From Saccoglossus kowalevskii (taxonomy: Eukaryota; Hemichordata; Enteropneusta; Harrimaniidae): a stretch of 56,487 bases of DNA. The notes under the pieces were generated by a model, which worked only from the letters and a program-made list of their open reading frames with translations, was not told the origin of the DNA and searched no databases. The stretch lies in contig NW_003129358.1 in assembly GCF_000003605.2 (NCBI RefSeq), forward strand, positions 176,915 to 233,401. Reading direction: 5' to 3'. The position numbers and the translations under genes were made by a program. Of this stretch, positions 45,228 through 56,487 are shown in pieces (positions within the stretch are counted from its first letter, which is position 1; every line of letters starts with the position of its first letter).

Positions 45228-45410
45228 ATGCAGAATGTTGGACACTCTTTAGGTGAAGAAACTGATGATATTCTTAAAATGAGTGAGCATATTGAGGACA
45301 GGGTAACTTCGACTGCGGCATCGGTTCTCGAAAAAGCACAGGTTTTGGCAACTCTGCAACAGGATTTAATGGCCGATCTTTCTGGCAGTGAAGAAGGAGA
45401 GGTCTCAGAG
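45228..45410 (+). CDS. ANKHD1: ANKHD1 coding exon 1
   Basis: 61 codons, phase 0, donor gtaaga. Encodes the acidic, predicted helical N-terminus that ends GSEEGEVSE and joins exon 2 as EVSE-VESFIL, a sequence typical of the family. Confidence 0.88.
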
Positions 45411-48400
45411 GTAAGATAATCAGTATTCAATAAACTCAGCCGCGGAGCCGACTTTCATGACCTGATTATTCTTGGAAAAAACAACGACGCATCTGAAATT
45501 TCTACATCACATGGCCGAATCTGATTTTCACCCAAAGGGCCCAAAGTTCACAAAATGACGATGGTTACTTACAAGGATGAAGATTGTGATCTCCCGGTCT
45601 GTTAGCGCGATTTGATTTTTCAGGATTTGAAAGTTGTTAGTGATCTGGTCATCTCACATTTACATGTCAACTGCCATTTTGTTCATAATCCCGCTGTAGT
45701 TCACCGATATTTGCTACGTGTAATTTCCTAATGGCAATTTTATTTTGATTGACACACGTGCGGTCACTGTAATGTTTCCACTGGTTTTCACATCAAGCAC
45801 AGTTTTACAGGTGCTGTATATTCCATCTAGAGTCTTGCCATATTCCATTCACTTCACATGTTCACGTTTTCAAAAAGACAGTCTACTAAATCAACCTTAC
45901 ATTTCTTGAAGAATGTTTTAGTGTTGTTGTACTGTCAAGTTATTTTTATTATATTAATATTCATTACAATGTATTCTAATGTAGACTAACCATTGACAGT
46001 GACGATTAGATTTTTGCTGATCACACTTATGTTTTTTATCTGTTGGAATTATGTGATTGACACTGTCAGAAAGTTGATGTTTGTGCTTTTATAGAAAACA
46101 ATTATTTGATGCAATAAAAGTTGTTGTGTACAATGCTGATCATGACTGATCACACCTGTGCAGTGATCGTCATTTGTTTCCAAACCTCAAAACTGTTCAT
46201 ATATTTTCTCTGTGGGGCAACCTGCGAATAGCTATGTAAATTTTTTTCACTTTTTGAAATTGTTAGCTATAATTCTGACAGTTTCCTATTCAACACCTTT
46301 GTGATATTATGAGTTTTGGTAACTGTTTTTTTCGTATTGTGCTTTGCTGTGGTTGTTTTTTTTCACTGAATTTATGAATATTTTGACTCTAGACTTGTAA
46401 TGCTGAAATGTGTTATTTTTTACAACTTAGCTAGTTGTCTATACATCCTGTATAGGTCGTACACATACCGTGTTCTCACTAGAAAAAGTTACATTGACAA
46501 AAGTTACACCTTTGTAATAAAAAAATGTATAATGCACTCGATGGTGCTGATTTGTTGGATAGGCAATGCTTTGGTTGACCATATATTTCTGCCGTTTGTG
46601 TTCTTTTTCATTCAAGCAATTATAGTTACCCATTCCTGCTAAAACATAAAGCTAATCTCTTTTTAGCTCTATGGTGGAACCAAAACCTAAACTGATCTCA
46701 AATTTGACACACATTGCCTACTTTGAAATAAGATTTGAACTTGAATACAGTTGACAGTACAGCTCCAATACACTTAAACACAATTTGTGAACGGTAGCTG
46801 TTGTTGCCAGATTTAATTCCCTTTACACCTGTGTAACATGTGCTCATCTGTCTGTGCCAACATTACTACCATACTTAAGGTCCAGGGTGTTTTACCAAGC
46901 GTCGATGACATTTATCTCTTTTGAGTAGTAGTTTTCGAAACGGCAAAAATGTGATCGTCAAGTCGTGAAACCTGGTCATTGAACATTGTTTTACTTTACC
47001 GAATAAACGTCCATTGAGACTATCAAGAATGGGGTGTGAACAAGCAAACTATTCTTCGACATGACTTGTTGGCGGCCGTGAAAAGTTTAAATACTTCTTC
47101 TACCCTCAGTTTACCTTTTGTAAATTGCGAATTAACAGCTTTTAAAGGGGAAAATTACTGTGTTTTTTTTTGTCAAAATCAGTGTTAACAGATCGTATTT
47201 TAACATCGCGGTAATTCACCTCCGCATTGCGTTGAAAAAATTACTTCATCAATAATCAGAAAACTTTGTCTGTACGACACAGCATTTTGATTGGTTAACA
47301 AAAGACGTGACTTGTTAGGTCAAAGGAAGTTGTTCAGGTCAAATCATAAGAGTATCAAGAGTTTGGGTACGATTAAAAACATTCCACAACGAAGATAATG
47401 ATAAAGATCTTGTCTTTGACTGTTTCCTCACAGACCCTCTCGATTTTTGCACTGTAAATTCAGACGGTATGTAAACCGTATTGTAATAAAATGTGTGTAA
47501 TTTTATGAACATGTTAGTTTCTTCATTGTAAAATGTGTCATGGAAATTAATGACAACTCGTTTTGCATTTTTTTCCACAAAGAGACGTATTATTTCTCCA
47601 AGATCAGTGCTGTGAACGAAAAATATAATTTGGATAATTTTTCATGGGTTGGAAGATGGTTATCTTTTCTGAGGTGGTCCTCAAGTATAAGCCCACCCCC
47701 TAATTTTCCTGATTTTAAATGTTCAGGCCCCTGGGCTTATGATCAAGGAAGTATGGTATTACCATACTCAACCGTGTGAACGCCCAGTGTTCTCAACTCA
47801 GAAAATCATTATTTTTTAGGATTGGGTGCTTACCTGAGCACCCCCATCGGGAAAAGAGTGCAAATGACAATTTTAGTTCACCCTGTGACATTACAAAATT
47901 AGTTGCGTCGTCATTGACTTTCACAATGAATAAACAGAAATGGTCACAAAAATATGAACATTTTATTACAATATTAATTACATAGGAGTTGAAGTCAAAA
48001 TCTTCATTATTGTCGAATGTATTGGATTGCATTTCATTTTTATTAACAGGTCTTTGTCGAAGTGTAATTTACACATGGCTACCATAGTCTACGCATTCAC
48101 AACATATTCACGTTGGTTGATATCCACGTTGTACCATATAAAAAGATTACCAATATCCGTTTTATGATTAGACAAATTACAGGCATTTTTGAAGGGGTTG
48201 TTCGCTTAGCGAACGTGAACCCGAAAATATAATTGTTCCAAAAGTGGGAGTGGGTGCATAGCCGAGCATGGGTGCTAAGCCGGTCGAGTACGGTATATAA
48301 TATTTATGCCAGTGCTGTCATTAGTGTAATATGTTCACTTATGATTTTCTCTTGCCCTAATGTGAGTGATGTCAACGGAAAGGGGGACAAAAAACAGATG

Positions 48401-51400
48401 TGAACATGGTAATTGTCAGTCGGGTATTTCTGTATTCACTCGCAATATTATTTGATTCGGTTCAAGATTTATTGTCAAGGTATTTCATCTTAACATATTG
48501 AAATTAGACACCCTATGGTTACAACAGTATTTAGAAGCAAATTAAAAAACACCATTATTTAGTCTACGAGTGTAAACGACCGTTTCTCATCAACCAGACG
48601 ATGCATACTCACAAGTGAGTCCCCCTGTACTTGAGATGCGTCTTTAATAGTAGAGCAAATACGGAATATCAAGTGGCTTTTCAGATTGTAATTGAATGAA
48701 GATTTGATTGTTTGCTGGATTATTCACTGGAATGAGTAACTTCATTTCAATATGCTTCAAAAAGTTTGTGACCACAAAACATTCAAGTCAGAGTTTGAAT
48801 GTGTATCTTGATAGTAGTGCAAATAAATTACTGTAATTACGATGTAATTCGTAAATGTATGTAAAATAACAATACTCACTGGAATTGTCAGCTTAAAACG
48901 CTTATGCTCAAAATAGTGAAACTAAGTACCACAGCATTTTTTTTTTATATCTGAAATAGTCATGTGACCTTCTGGCCACAGTCATTTTCAATATCAAATT
49001 TGGAATCATCAAATCAAATTAAATCTCATCAAAGTTCAAAGTTTGACCCAGTTCTGCACGATGAGAAACATAACTGTTTTGGGCATACTGGTAATGTTGT
49101 TGGAAACTTCATATATAATGGGAATGAGCTCAGCCATCCCACCCCCTTTCCGCCTATGTCAGAACCCATATTCAAATGTACAAAATCTTAAGTTAACAGA
49201 TTTTAAGATTAATAAATTGGAATGATCTGAACATGGTCCCATAACTGAACCAACACACAGAAAATGCTGAATAAAAAATATATATATATTTTCCTGGAAA
49301 AATAGCAGTTTGTATGAGCAAATAGTTTCTATTTCGGATTCTCGGCCGAACGAGGGTAGTACATGTAAGAGTTATATTCCTAACATTACTGGTATATATT
49401 TCGTTTCGATATATTGGTAAACCAGTATTCCATAAATGTTGATGTGTTCCAGTGACGTGTAAAAATGTACAAAAAAGTTTGAATAGAGATGACACATGTC
49501 AAAAAGACATTGAAAACTGCATTTCTATAATTTCATTCAGTGAAAATACACAACACACAAGATGGCAGACATGCCTCTACTTCTATGATGGCTGAACTGA
49601 TGGTTCATTGCATTTTATTTTTCCACTCTGCACAAAACACTGTGCACTACGTGTAGTTTGTACTGTAGAACATGTCGACCCTGGTAGTTTGAAAGTTGCG
49701 TGGTTACTGTATTCGTGGTATTGGGAATTAAGTGCCACATTCGTTATGCAACAAATGTTTTTTTTTGTATGTTACACGCATAGTATATACTCCACATGCA
49801 ACCAGCATATGTAATTGAGCATGAATGTTTTATTTAATATGTTGTGTGTTTGAATTTGTATGGTAATTCACCTTAGAACAAAACAAATTGTGTTTTTTTG
49901 TGTGTGATCAGGTACCAGTGGGACACTAACTAAGCAATGTTAAATTTTGGATGTATAAAACATGGCAATAATTTTGTGTTTACCATGTATATCATCCACA
50001 AATTGATAATGTGGCTTTGTTGGGCTGAATAATCATTACAGGTTGTTCTTGTTGGCATATGAAAAGAAACCAAGAAAAATGTGGGTGTCACACAATGTTG
50101 GTGGGTGTCACACAATGTTGGTGGGTGTCACACAATGTTGGTTGGTGTGCCTGCCACCCACATGTCGAGAGAACACTGCACTTTATTTTGGTAAACTGCT
50201 TCATCTAATGGATAGAAATCGTAATTTCTTTAATAATTGGTAGCGTTAGTTGACTGCTCTGAAGTTTGAGTCCTGTTACTGTTACATATATATTATCGAC
50301 GCTATACAATTATTATCAATCATGTTAATTTTGGGACAGATAATTTTTGGAACCTTTTATAATAACTTCAGTTGCTGCTTGCATCACCTGTCTGAGTTAA
50401 CCCATGCATGTAACGTGTCACCGTATATAGATACATGTAAATGAATCCTTATTGGATTATTCACATACATTTTGTGGAATGAATAGGAGCAGTGTGGAAC
50501 TCATGAAAACAGCTCATGCAATTCATGGAAATCTTTTTATTCCTGGTATATACAAATTAGGTCAAGGCTACAAATCTTTCTCACAGGGTTTTCAAAAGAT
50601 TGTGTCTGTCTGTCTGTCTGGGGCCATATCTGTGCATAATAAGCAGCTATTTTGCATATTAATTATCTTATTTCAGCCTGTTTCAAAAACTTCAGAACAG
50701 ATTTTCATGAAATTTGCTTTAAATTGGTGCTGAACATCTTCTGGCTGATGATCTTAACCTCTAATGCCATTGCTCCTTCACTGACTGTTAGCAATATCAA
50801 TTTCTTATAAAACAACAATAATATATATATGCTGTATTCACATGGGAGTTTAACTTTGATTATTGTTCTTTGTTGAAATGTCTTCAGAGAGGAATACATG
50901 TATAGTGTTGAGATATCTTTACTTCATCAAAATTAACCTTCATCAAATGTGTAGCATAAAAATACTTAAAAACTAGTTTGGTATATGTCGAATCCCATGG
51001 GATTTGTTGATGTTACTACGATGCTATGACCTATGTCCTGTTATTACATTCAATTTAATGCATAACGTTTCATCTGATAGTCTGATAGTACCGTAGATGT
51101 TATTTGCACATTTCTGGACTTCCTATCGTTTGATCATGTTACAAAACTATATGGTCCCAGAAGCACAGAAACTAGTGATGCTATGATAGATGGGTGTGGT
51201 ACCAGTAATTCTCAAAACAACATGCTCACTGTTTTCTGTTTCAATCACTGTCATTTTTAGACTGTAAACAAGCTGTGAGAGTCTTGTATTTTCATGTGTT
51301 CAAATGCAGAATAGTTTTAAAGACACCACATGGCTTTTGAGGGTAATTGCTACCTTTGAGACTAATATGCCATTTTGTATTTTAAATGTGATGTCTTTAT

Positions 51401-54400
51401 ATTCATAGGGATTGTCACAGTTGTAGACAAACCTTAAATGTGATCTATAGAATTAGTGTCACCTCTGAATACATCTATTGTCTCATGTATCAATGTACAC
51501 TTGTTGGACACTGTTTTTCACATCCATCAATACTTGACCTTTCATTAGACTGGTGAAGTACCCCTTTCTTTTTTCCCTTTTGATATAATTATAAATGGTT
51601 GTTTTCAAGTAATTATTCCTAATTTGTTAGTTTCATATGTACTGTCAAATGCAGTAAATTAGTATATTGTAAAGCAGTAGTTGCTTGTAATGATACAGCT
51701 CTTTCTCAGGTCAATGTACTTTGAAGGTCACTCTTACTATGAGCTATATAAGTTGGTGTTGTCTGGTTGGATTGTGTCTATATCCTAACACTAACAAATA
51801 AAATGCACATAATTTTCACTGTTCAATCTAAAATTAACGAGATTCTGAAAAAAAAATTCAAAATGTTTTGGTGGCTTCAAAGATAAAATATACATGATCA
51901 TTACTGTGAATTGTTAGCTCAATAACTGAAACAGATAAATTTCCCTCCATAGCCGCATTGTTTAAAACAAAATAAATTTTTCCCTAATAATGAATGAAAT
52001 GGCAGGATGTGTGAATAAATAATACCTATTTCATAAAATCTTATATTGGTTATAATTTTGTTCTGTTACCACTTCATATACTCACTCAGGTTTTTTGATT
52101 AAAACTAATGACTGATTACCTGTCAGTTGCCAACTCATCACTTAATTATGCTTCATGTCTGAAAATAAAATGTATATCATCATGCAACTCTTGTAGACAC
52201 AAATTAGGATTTCTCAAATGCACTAATGTATTGTATGTGACCTAGTTGGTGTGTATTGCGTTATGGAAATTACAAGTTTGATGCTCAACGGTCCACACAG
52301 TAAATATAGTGACTTTAGACTACTTTACAGAATTGCAGCATTTCATATTGTGAGATTAAAAGTCTGTCAAAAGAAAACTCATGACGCATTGTGTGATGTT
52401 TCTGGTCTCAAGTGCATGTAGAAAGTACTAGATTTATCACTGCTTTCTCACTGAAAGTTGTCATGTTTAAATATATAAATGTATAAAAAGTTGTCACTGT
52501 TGCATTTTCGTTGTTGCAGCAAACCCATTATTGATTAGTTCCAAATTTAAATCTCACTGGTATCCAAAGTTGAATACCGAAAACCGTAGGTGTGACTAGG
52601 TTGCTAGAGACTCGTTAGAGCAATCAATATACTATTTACTTAACTGACAAAAATAACTGACTGCATATTCAATTTTTACACAGGTCGAATCCTTTATACT
52701 GGACCCAGATGAATTGGAAGGTGAACCAATACTAGACACCGCATCTAAACTGTTACAACTCAACAGTACTGGTGGAGATTTAAAAATTGTTGATCCCGAC
52801 ACACAAGAAAAATTAGAGGCTTTGTTAGAAGCAGCAGGTACAGTAGAAATTATTGTGACACGTCTAGATAGTGGAATCCTTGAGTGTCATGGGTGTATTT
52901 ACAGATTACATTGAATCCCTTGAGGTTTGCTTAATCTGACATCAGAAATTGTTCCTGACAAAGCTGCTACATCATTCTGAGCTCTAGGTGATAATTAACC
53001 ACCCGTCTAGATTTAAAATAAGGGGAGTCTCATACTTGTACAATTTTCCTAAGCTCCTCCTACCTATACATGGCTTCCCGCATACATCATCACTACCACA
53101 TTCATTTCTTTCTGAATATTCATATTAGCATTCTCAATCTTTCTTTCTATATCAGCATTATCATATTCTTCTCCAGAGAGTTCAACTACCTTAAATTTTA
53201 TGTGTATTGTTTTTTTTTTGATGTCAACTATTTGACTCACAAAGCTCACTAATTTCTATTCCTGCTTACTTATCCCAAACCAAGAGAGAATATCATGACA
53301 TTGATTATATATTATTCATTTGTATATTTCCTACTTTAAAAAATAAATAAATAATAATGAATTGTTGACTATAGAGGTAATATTGATTTAAAGTTTTATA
53401 AGAATTTCACAAAATTGGTTCTAGTAACTGAATTCAGACGTGTCCAAAAAACTTGTCAGCGATGTGGTTATTTGCCATACTCAATTTATATACTCAATAG
53501 TTTTGACCTGCACTTATGGAGGTGATTGACTAAACCTGAATGTTTTGATTCAATATGTCCTAGGCATTTAATGTGGCCATGAAATCGGGTGTCCTTAGAA
53601 TAGTTCCAATTCAAGCCATGTTAGGCATGATACCAACATCATTCAATTGTGGAATTCTAATGAAAATGCTTTCTTGGTATTGTAGGAATTGGCAAATTAG
53701 CGACTGTAGATGGCAAAGCTTTCACTGATCCTGAAGTTTTGAGAAGATTGACTTCATCTGTAAGTTGTGCATTGGACGAAGCTGCAGCAGCATTGAGTCG
53801 TATGCGAGCTGAGATGGGTGGATCAGGACCTGTCTCTGAGGGGTAAGATATATTTCACTAACTGTCATTGACTGACATAAAACTATTACTGTAATATCTA
53901 TACTAGAAGCCATGGCTTCTATTTATATGGTGGAATGCAATAGAGGGATGTGGCTTCTATTAGAGCATCTACACATGAGAAATGATGAATTTTTGGTTCT
54001 CAATTGTTCAAAAATGATTGAGTGCGACTCCTACTAGGGATGTGGCTTCTAATACAGATAATACAGCTACTGGTATAGACATGTTCAGTTTGAATTGCTC
54101 TGATGACCTGGCTACTGTTACCATTTAATGTCGACTACTACCATAACAAAATCCTTTTTTTAGTGCCAGTAACATTATTGTAACATTTAGCATGCAATGT
54201 ATCAACATACACAGTTTGTCAATTCGTTTTGGTTTTTTTGGTGATCAAAGAGTGGGGAATAACCTTTCTAGCCGTAGACTCTCCAGAATTTTGGGCACTG
54301 ACTATTTTTTCAACAATTTCCTGAATTCATAAAGCTTATTGGATGTGAATATGAACTAATGTAATCTGTCAACTTGATGCATGGCTACTACAGTCAGTTA

Positions 54401-56152
54401 TGTCAACAGTTAGTTACAACTCTGTTGTTATTGATCTGTAGAATAAGATCATTGGTCGATGCATGCACTGAAGGAGATGTGAATGCTGTCAGGAAATTAT
54501 TAGACGAAGGTCGTAGTGTACATGAAACCACTGAGGAAGGGGAAAGTTTATTATCGCTTGCATGTTCTGCTGGCTACTATGAACTAGCACAGGTAAATGT
54601 CTTGTCTTGTTCTTTATAACAATTATAAATCTGAGCATGTATAATAGATCATTTATCGAAAAAACTATTTAAGAAAAACGTTTTGAGGAATCCACCTTCA
54701 TTTCCTATTTCATATACCGTATTTGCTTGTATAAACATTTGCATTTGTTGTCAAGTGAACCATTGAAATATGACTTATTTTGACCATAGAAACACCTGTG
54801 TGATTTGTGTATTAAGTGTACGCTCTATTGATAGTGATATTGTTGTGAAGTAAGCCACTTTTAATACTAATCTGATTCTTTGTAATAGTGAGGATTATCC
54901 TATCTTAATGCTTGGTTATATTTCATTTACTTGCCATGCCAAGTTTGATATCTGTTTTGTCTGATATTCATTATTAATTCATCAAAAATTATGAATTATT
55001 TAACTGTACATGTGTGATTGATCTATTCCTTCTAACTATTTGATTAGTACCAAGTTGGATTATTACTGTATTTGCTCTATTAATAGCTAAGGTGTGTCTC
55101 TGATCAAAATGAGTCGTACTTTAATTATTCATTGTACAATAAATGCAATATTTGTTTTCTATGCACTTGTGATAAATAAAACATATACAGTTACTAAGCA
55201 TTTATGTCCATAATAGGTTCTGTTAGCAATGCATGCTAACGTAGAAGACCGTGGTATAAAAGGGGATTGTACACCATTAATGGAGTCGTCATCAGCCGGC
55301 CACACTGATATAATCAGATTACTACTCGCCCATGGCGCTGATATTAATGCCCAATCATCTACTGGTAAGATTACAATCTTAGTTTTCTGGTTTATTTGGT
55401 TTTCTGCAACTTAGCATCAATAATGCTGTCTTTATCAACACTTGTATTCATTTATTCAATACCAGAAGTCTCCGGCCTAAAAGTAAAACATGAGTAAGTG
55501 AGAAATATATAATAATGCACTAGAAGTGAAGTTCATATTGTCAATAATTTTTAACAATAAGTTATAGACATAGAGCAAGCCACTCCAATTTTGCAGTTAT
55601 TAATTTTTGCCATTTGATGATTCGTGATGCTAAAATTCTGTGAAAGTATTTGACAGTCTACGTTCTATGATTTTACAACTAAGAAAAATTGTTTTTCACT
55701 GACCCTCGAAAATTTGTTCTTTACAAATTAAACCGGTTTACAGTACGTTGCATTAATAGTGTACTGTAAAAAGCTTCAATTTTGTAAGTGAAAATAAAAT
55801 ATATTGGGAGATTTGTTAAAAATAAAGCACTGTAATGTATAATAATCTAGAGAATGTCTTTTTTTGGGGGGAAAGGGACCTTGCTGACTTGTTGAAATCA
55901 TTTTGGTAATTTTTGCAGGGAATACACCACTTATGTATACATGCAATGGTGGTCATGAGGACGCTGTTAAGGTGTTATTGGAGAATGGTGCTAATTTAGA
56001 GGATGTCAATGAAAATGGACATACACCATTGATGGAAGCAGCTAGTGCTGGACATTTAGGCGTGGCTAAAATACTCATTGAAAAAGGAGCACTTATAAAT
56101 GCCCACTCCAATGAATTTAAGGAGAGTGCTCTCACTTTAGCCTGCTACAAAG
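45228..56152 (+). CDS. ANKHD1: ANKHD1/MASK ankyrin-repeat KH-domain protein, first six coding exons (partial)
   Basis: Exons 45228-45410, 52684-52837, 53686-53842, 54442-54592, 55217-55364 and 55919-56152 join in frame for 342 codons plus one base; the gene runs off the window. MASK proteins (human ANKHD1 and ANKRD17, Drosophila mask) are very large cytoplasmic/nuclear scaffolds with two ankyrin blocks and a C-terminal KH domain, linked to receptor tyrosine kinase and Hippo/Yorkie signalling. Seen here are an acidic N-terminus (1-61) and a conserved pre-ankyrin region (ESFILDPDELE, LEALLEAAGIGKL, DPEVLRRLTSSVSCALDEAA). Then five ankyrin repeats follow (about 167-325: RSLVDACTEGDVNAVRKLLD, LACSAGYYELAQVLLAMHA, GHTDIIRLLLAHGADINAQS, GHEDAVKVLLENGANLED, NGHTPLMEAASAGH) and the start of a sixth (KESALTLACYKG). 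The start ATG is the first in frame; context ggaaaATGc has A at -3. The short N-terminus means an alternative upstream exon is possible. Confidence 0.95.
45411..52683. other. ANKHD1 intron 1
   Basis: 7273 bp, GTAAGA to ACACAG. Contains a 3x20-bp repeat (50081-50140) and a short (TCTG)n near 50606. No nested gene recognised; the open frames in it lack domains and codon bias. Confidence 0.8.
50081..50140. repeat. 20-bp minisatellite, three exact copies
   Basis: gtgggtgtcacacaatgttg occurs three times without change, followed by a partial fourth copy (gttggtgt). Exact identity points to recent expansion. It may vary in copy number between individuals. Confidence 0.95.
52684..52837 (+). CDS. ANKHD1: ANKHD1 coding exon 2
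   Basis: Acceptor ttttacacag, donor gtacag. Encodes VESFILDPDELEGEP through VDPDTQEKLEALLEAA plus one base of the next glycine codon. Confidence 0.93.
53686..53842 (+). CDS. ANKHD1: ANKHD1 coding exon 3
   Basis: Acceptor gtattgtag, donor gtaaga. Encodes IGKLATVDGKAFTDPEVLRR and SSVSCALDEAAAALSRMRAE, the most conserved pre-ankyrin stretch of MASK proteins. Confidence 0.95.
54442..54592 (+). CDS. ANKHD1: ANKHD1 coding exon 4
   Basis: Acceptor gatctgtag, donor gtaaat. Carries ankyrin repeat 1 (GDVNAVRKLLDEGRSV) and the first helix of repeat 2 (LLSLACSAGYYELAQ). Confidence 0.95.
55217..55364 (+). CDS. ANKHD1: ANKHD1 coding exon 5
   Basis: Acceptor cataatag, donor gtaaga. Encodes VLLAMHANVEDRGIKGDC and repeat 3 (TPLMESSSAGHTDIIRLLLA), ending in the split glycine of repeat 4. 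Confidence 0.95.
55919..56152 (+). CDS. ANKHD1: ANKHD1 coding exon 6 (last in window)
   Basis: Acceptor atttttgcag. The donor is GTTTGT, non-consensus after the GT, but it falls exactly after LACYK-G, where the family continues with HLDMV. Carries ankyrin repeats 4 and 5 and the start of 6. Positions 56153-56487 are intron. Confidence 0.92.
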
Positions 56153-56487
56153 GTTTGTACACCTAACCTAACATTTTTATACATCTAATATACTCTAATA
56201 AAACCAAAATATTATTTCTCGTAGATATCAATGATTTCATTGTAAGATTAACAGAAATAGGAAAGACTGTTTGTATGAAATTTAACAGGTATAATGTACT
56301 GTCTGAGGACGTTATTTACGGTATTAGCAATACATCTTTTCCTTCAAAATTCTGTAAATGTAAATGCAGAGCAATAGCATTTGTTTTCAAATGAAGTCAT
56401 TACATCGTTTAATTAGGACAAACAAGTGAGTAAACAAAAACTAAAATGTCCTAAATAGAAGTCTTTATAACTGTTGTGGTGTGGAAC

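Noticed and set aside
47640-48300. Possible hAT- or MITE-like element (taagcccacccc ... gggtgctaagccgg ... gtacggta)
   Set aside because: The ends are only loosely complementary and no target duplication could be identified.
53880-54070. Repeated 'gatgtggcttctaat' blocks in ANKHD1 intron 3
   Set aside because: Two or three short blocks at irregular spacing, too short and diverged to define a repeat from this window alone.
1-56487. CRISPR arrays, bacterial operons or phage genes
   Set aside because: No regularly spaced repeats, no Shine-Dalgarno-led gene runs, and all real genes have spliceosomal introns.

Overview
The window is nuclear DNA of an invertebrate animal. It is AT-rich, and every confident gene is split by spliceosomal GT..AG introns of a few hundred bases to about 7 kb. 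About half of the window has no recognisable gene and carries decayed transposons and foldback elements. The encoded proteins look like single-copy bilaterian orthologues. I cannot fix the phylum; a hemichordate, other non-vertebrate deuterostome or lophotrochozoan would all fit. Two assembly gaps (runs of N) lie at 24740-25461 and 42759-42808.

Layout. Positions 1-22226 hold no confident host gene. They contain the 3' end of a non-LTR retrotransposon (3-531), a Penelope-like reverse transcriptase relic (about 4350-5290, + strand), a second Penelope-like relic with a GIY-YIG endonuclease (about 8187-9560, - strand) next to a (TAACA)n satellite, a decayed Crypton-like tyrosine recombinase (10352-10743), and small repeats. 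LRRC20 is on the - strand in four coding exons (22227-29977). Its introns contain a Tigger/pogo DNA transposon, two copies of one TA-flanked MITE family and a retrotransposon tail. Only 437 bp separate its start codon from that of EIF4EBP (4E-BP), three coding exons on the + strand (30415-34093). Next comes an 11-kb interval with three intact tRNA-Thr(UGU) genes and one truncated copy created by a 279-bp tandem duplication, TTAA-flanked foldback elements, a long inverted repeat and a short Myb/SANT-like ORF. ANKHD1/MASK starts at 45228 (+); its first six coding exons run to 56152 and the gene continues beyond the window.

How the genes relate. 4E-BP is the mTORC1-controlled inhibitor of eIF4E. 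ANKHD1/MASK is a large ankyrin-repeat and KH-domain scaffold linked to growth signalling. LRRC20 is a small leucine-rich-repeat protein of unknown role. The most notable result is the gene neighbourhood. From memory, the human genome has LRRC20 next to EIF4EBP2 (head to head, chromosome 10) and ANKHD1 next to EIF4EBP3 (chromosome 5, with a known read-through transcript). Here both neighbours flank one single 4E-BP gene, as expected for the arrangement before the vertebrate genome duplications.

All exon boundaries were derived by hand from reading frame, splice dinucleotides and remembered family sequences. No database search was run.
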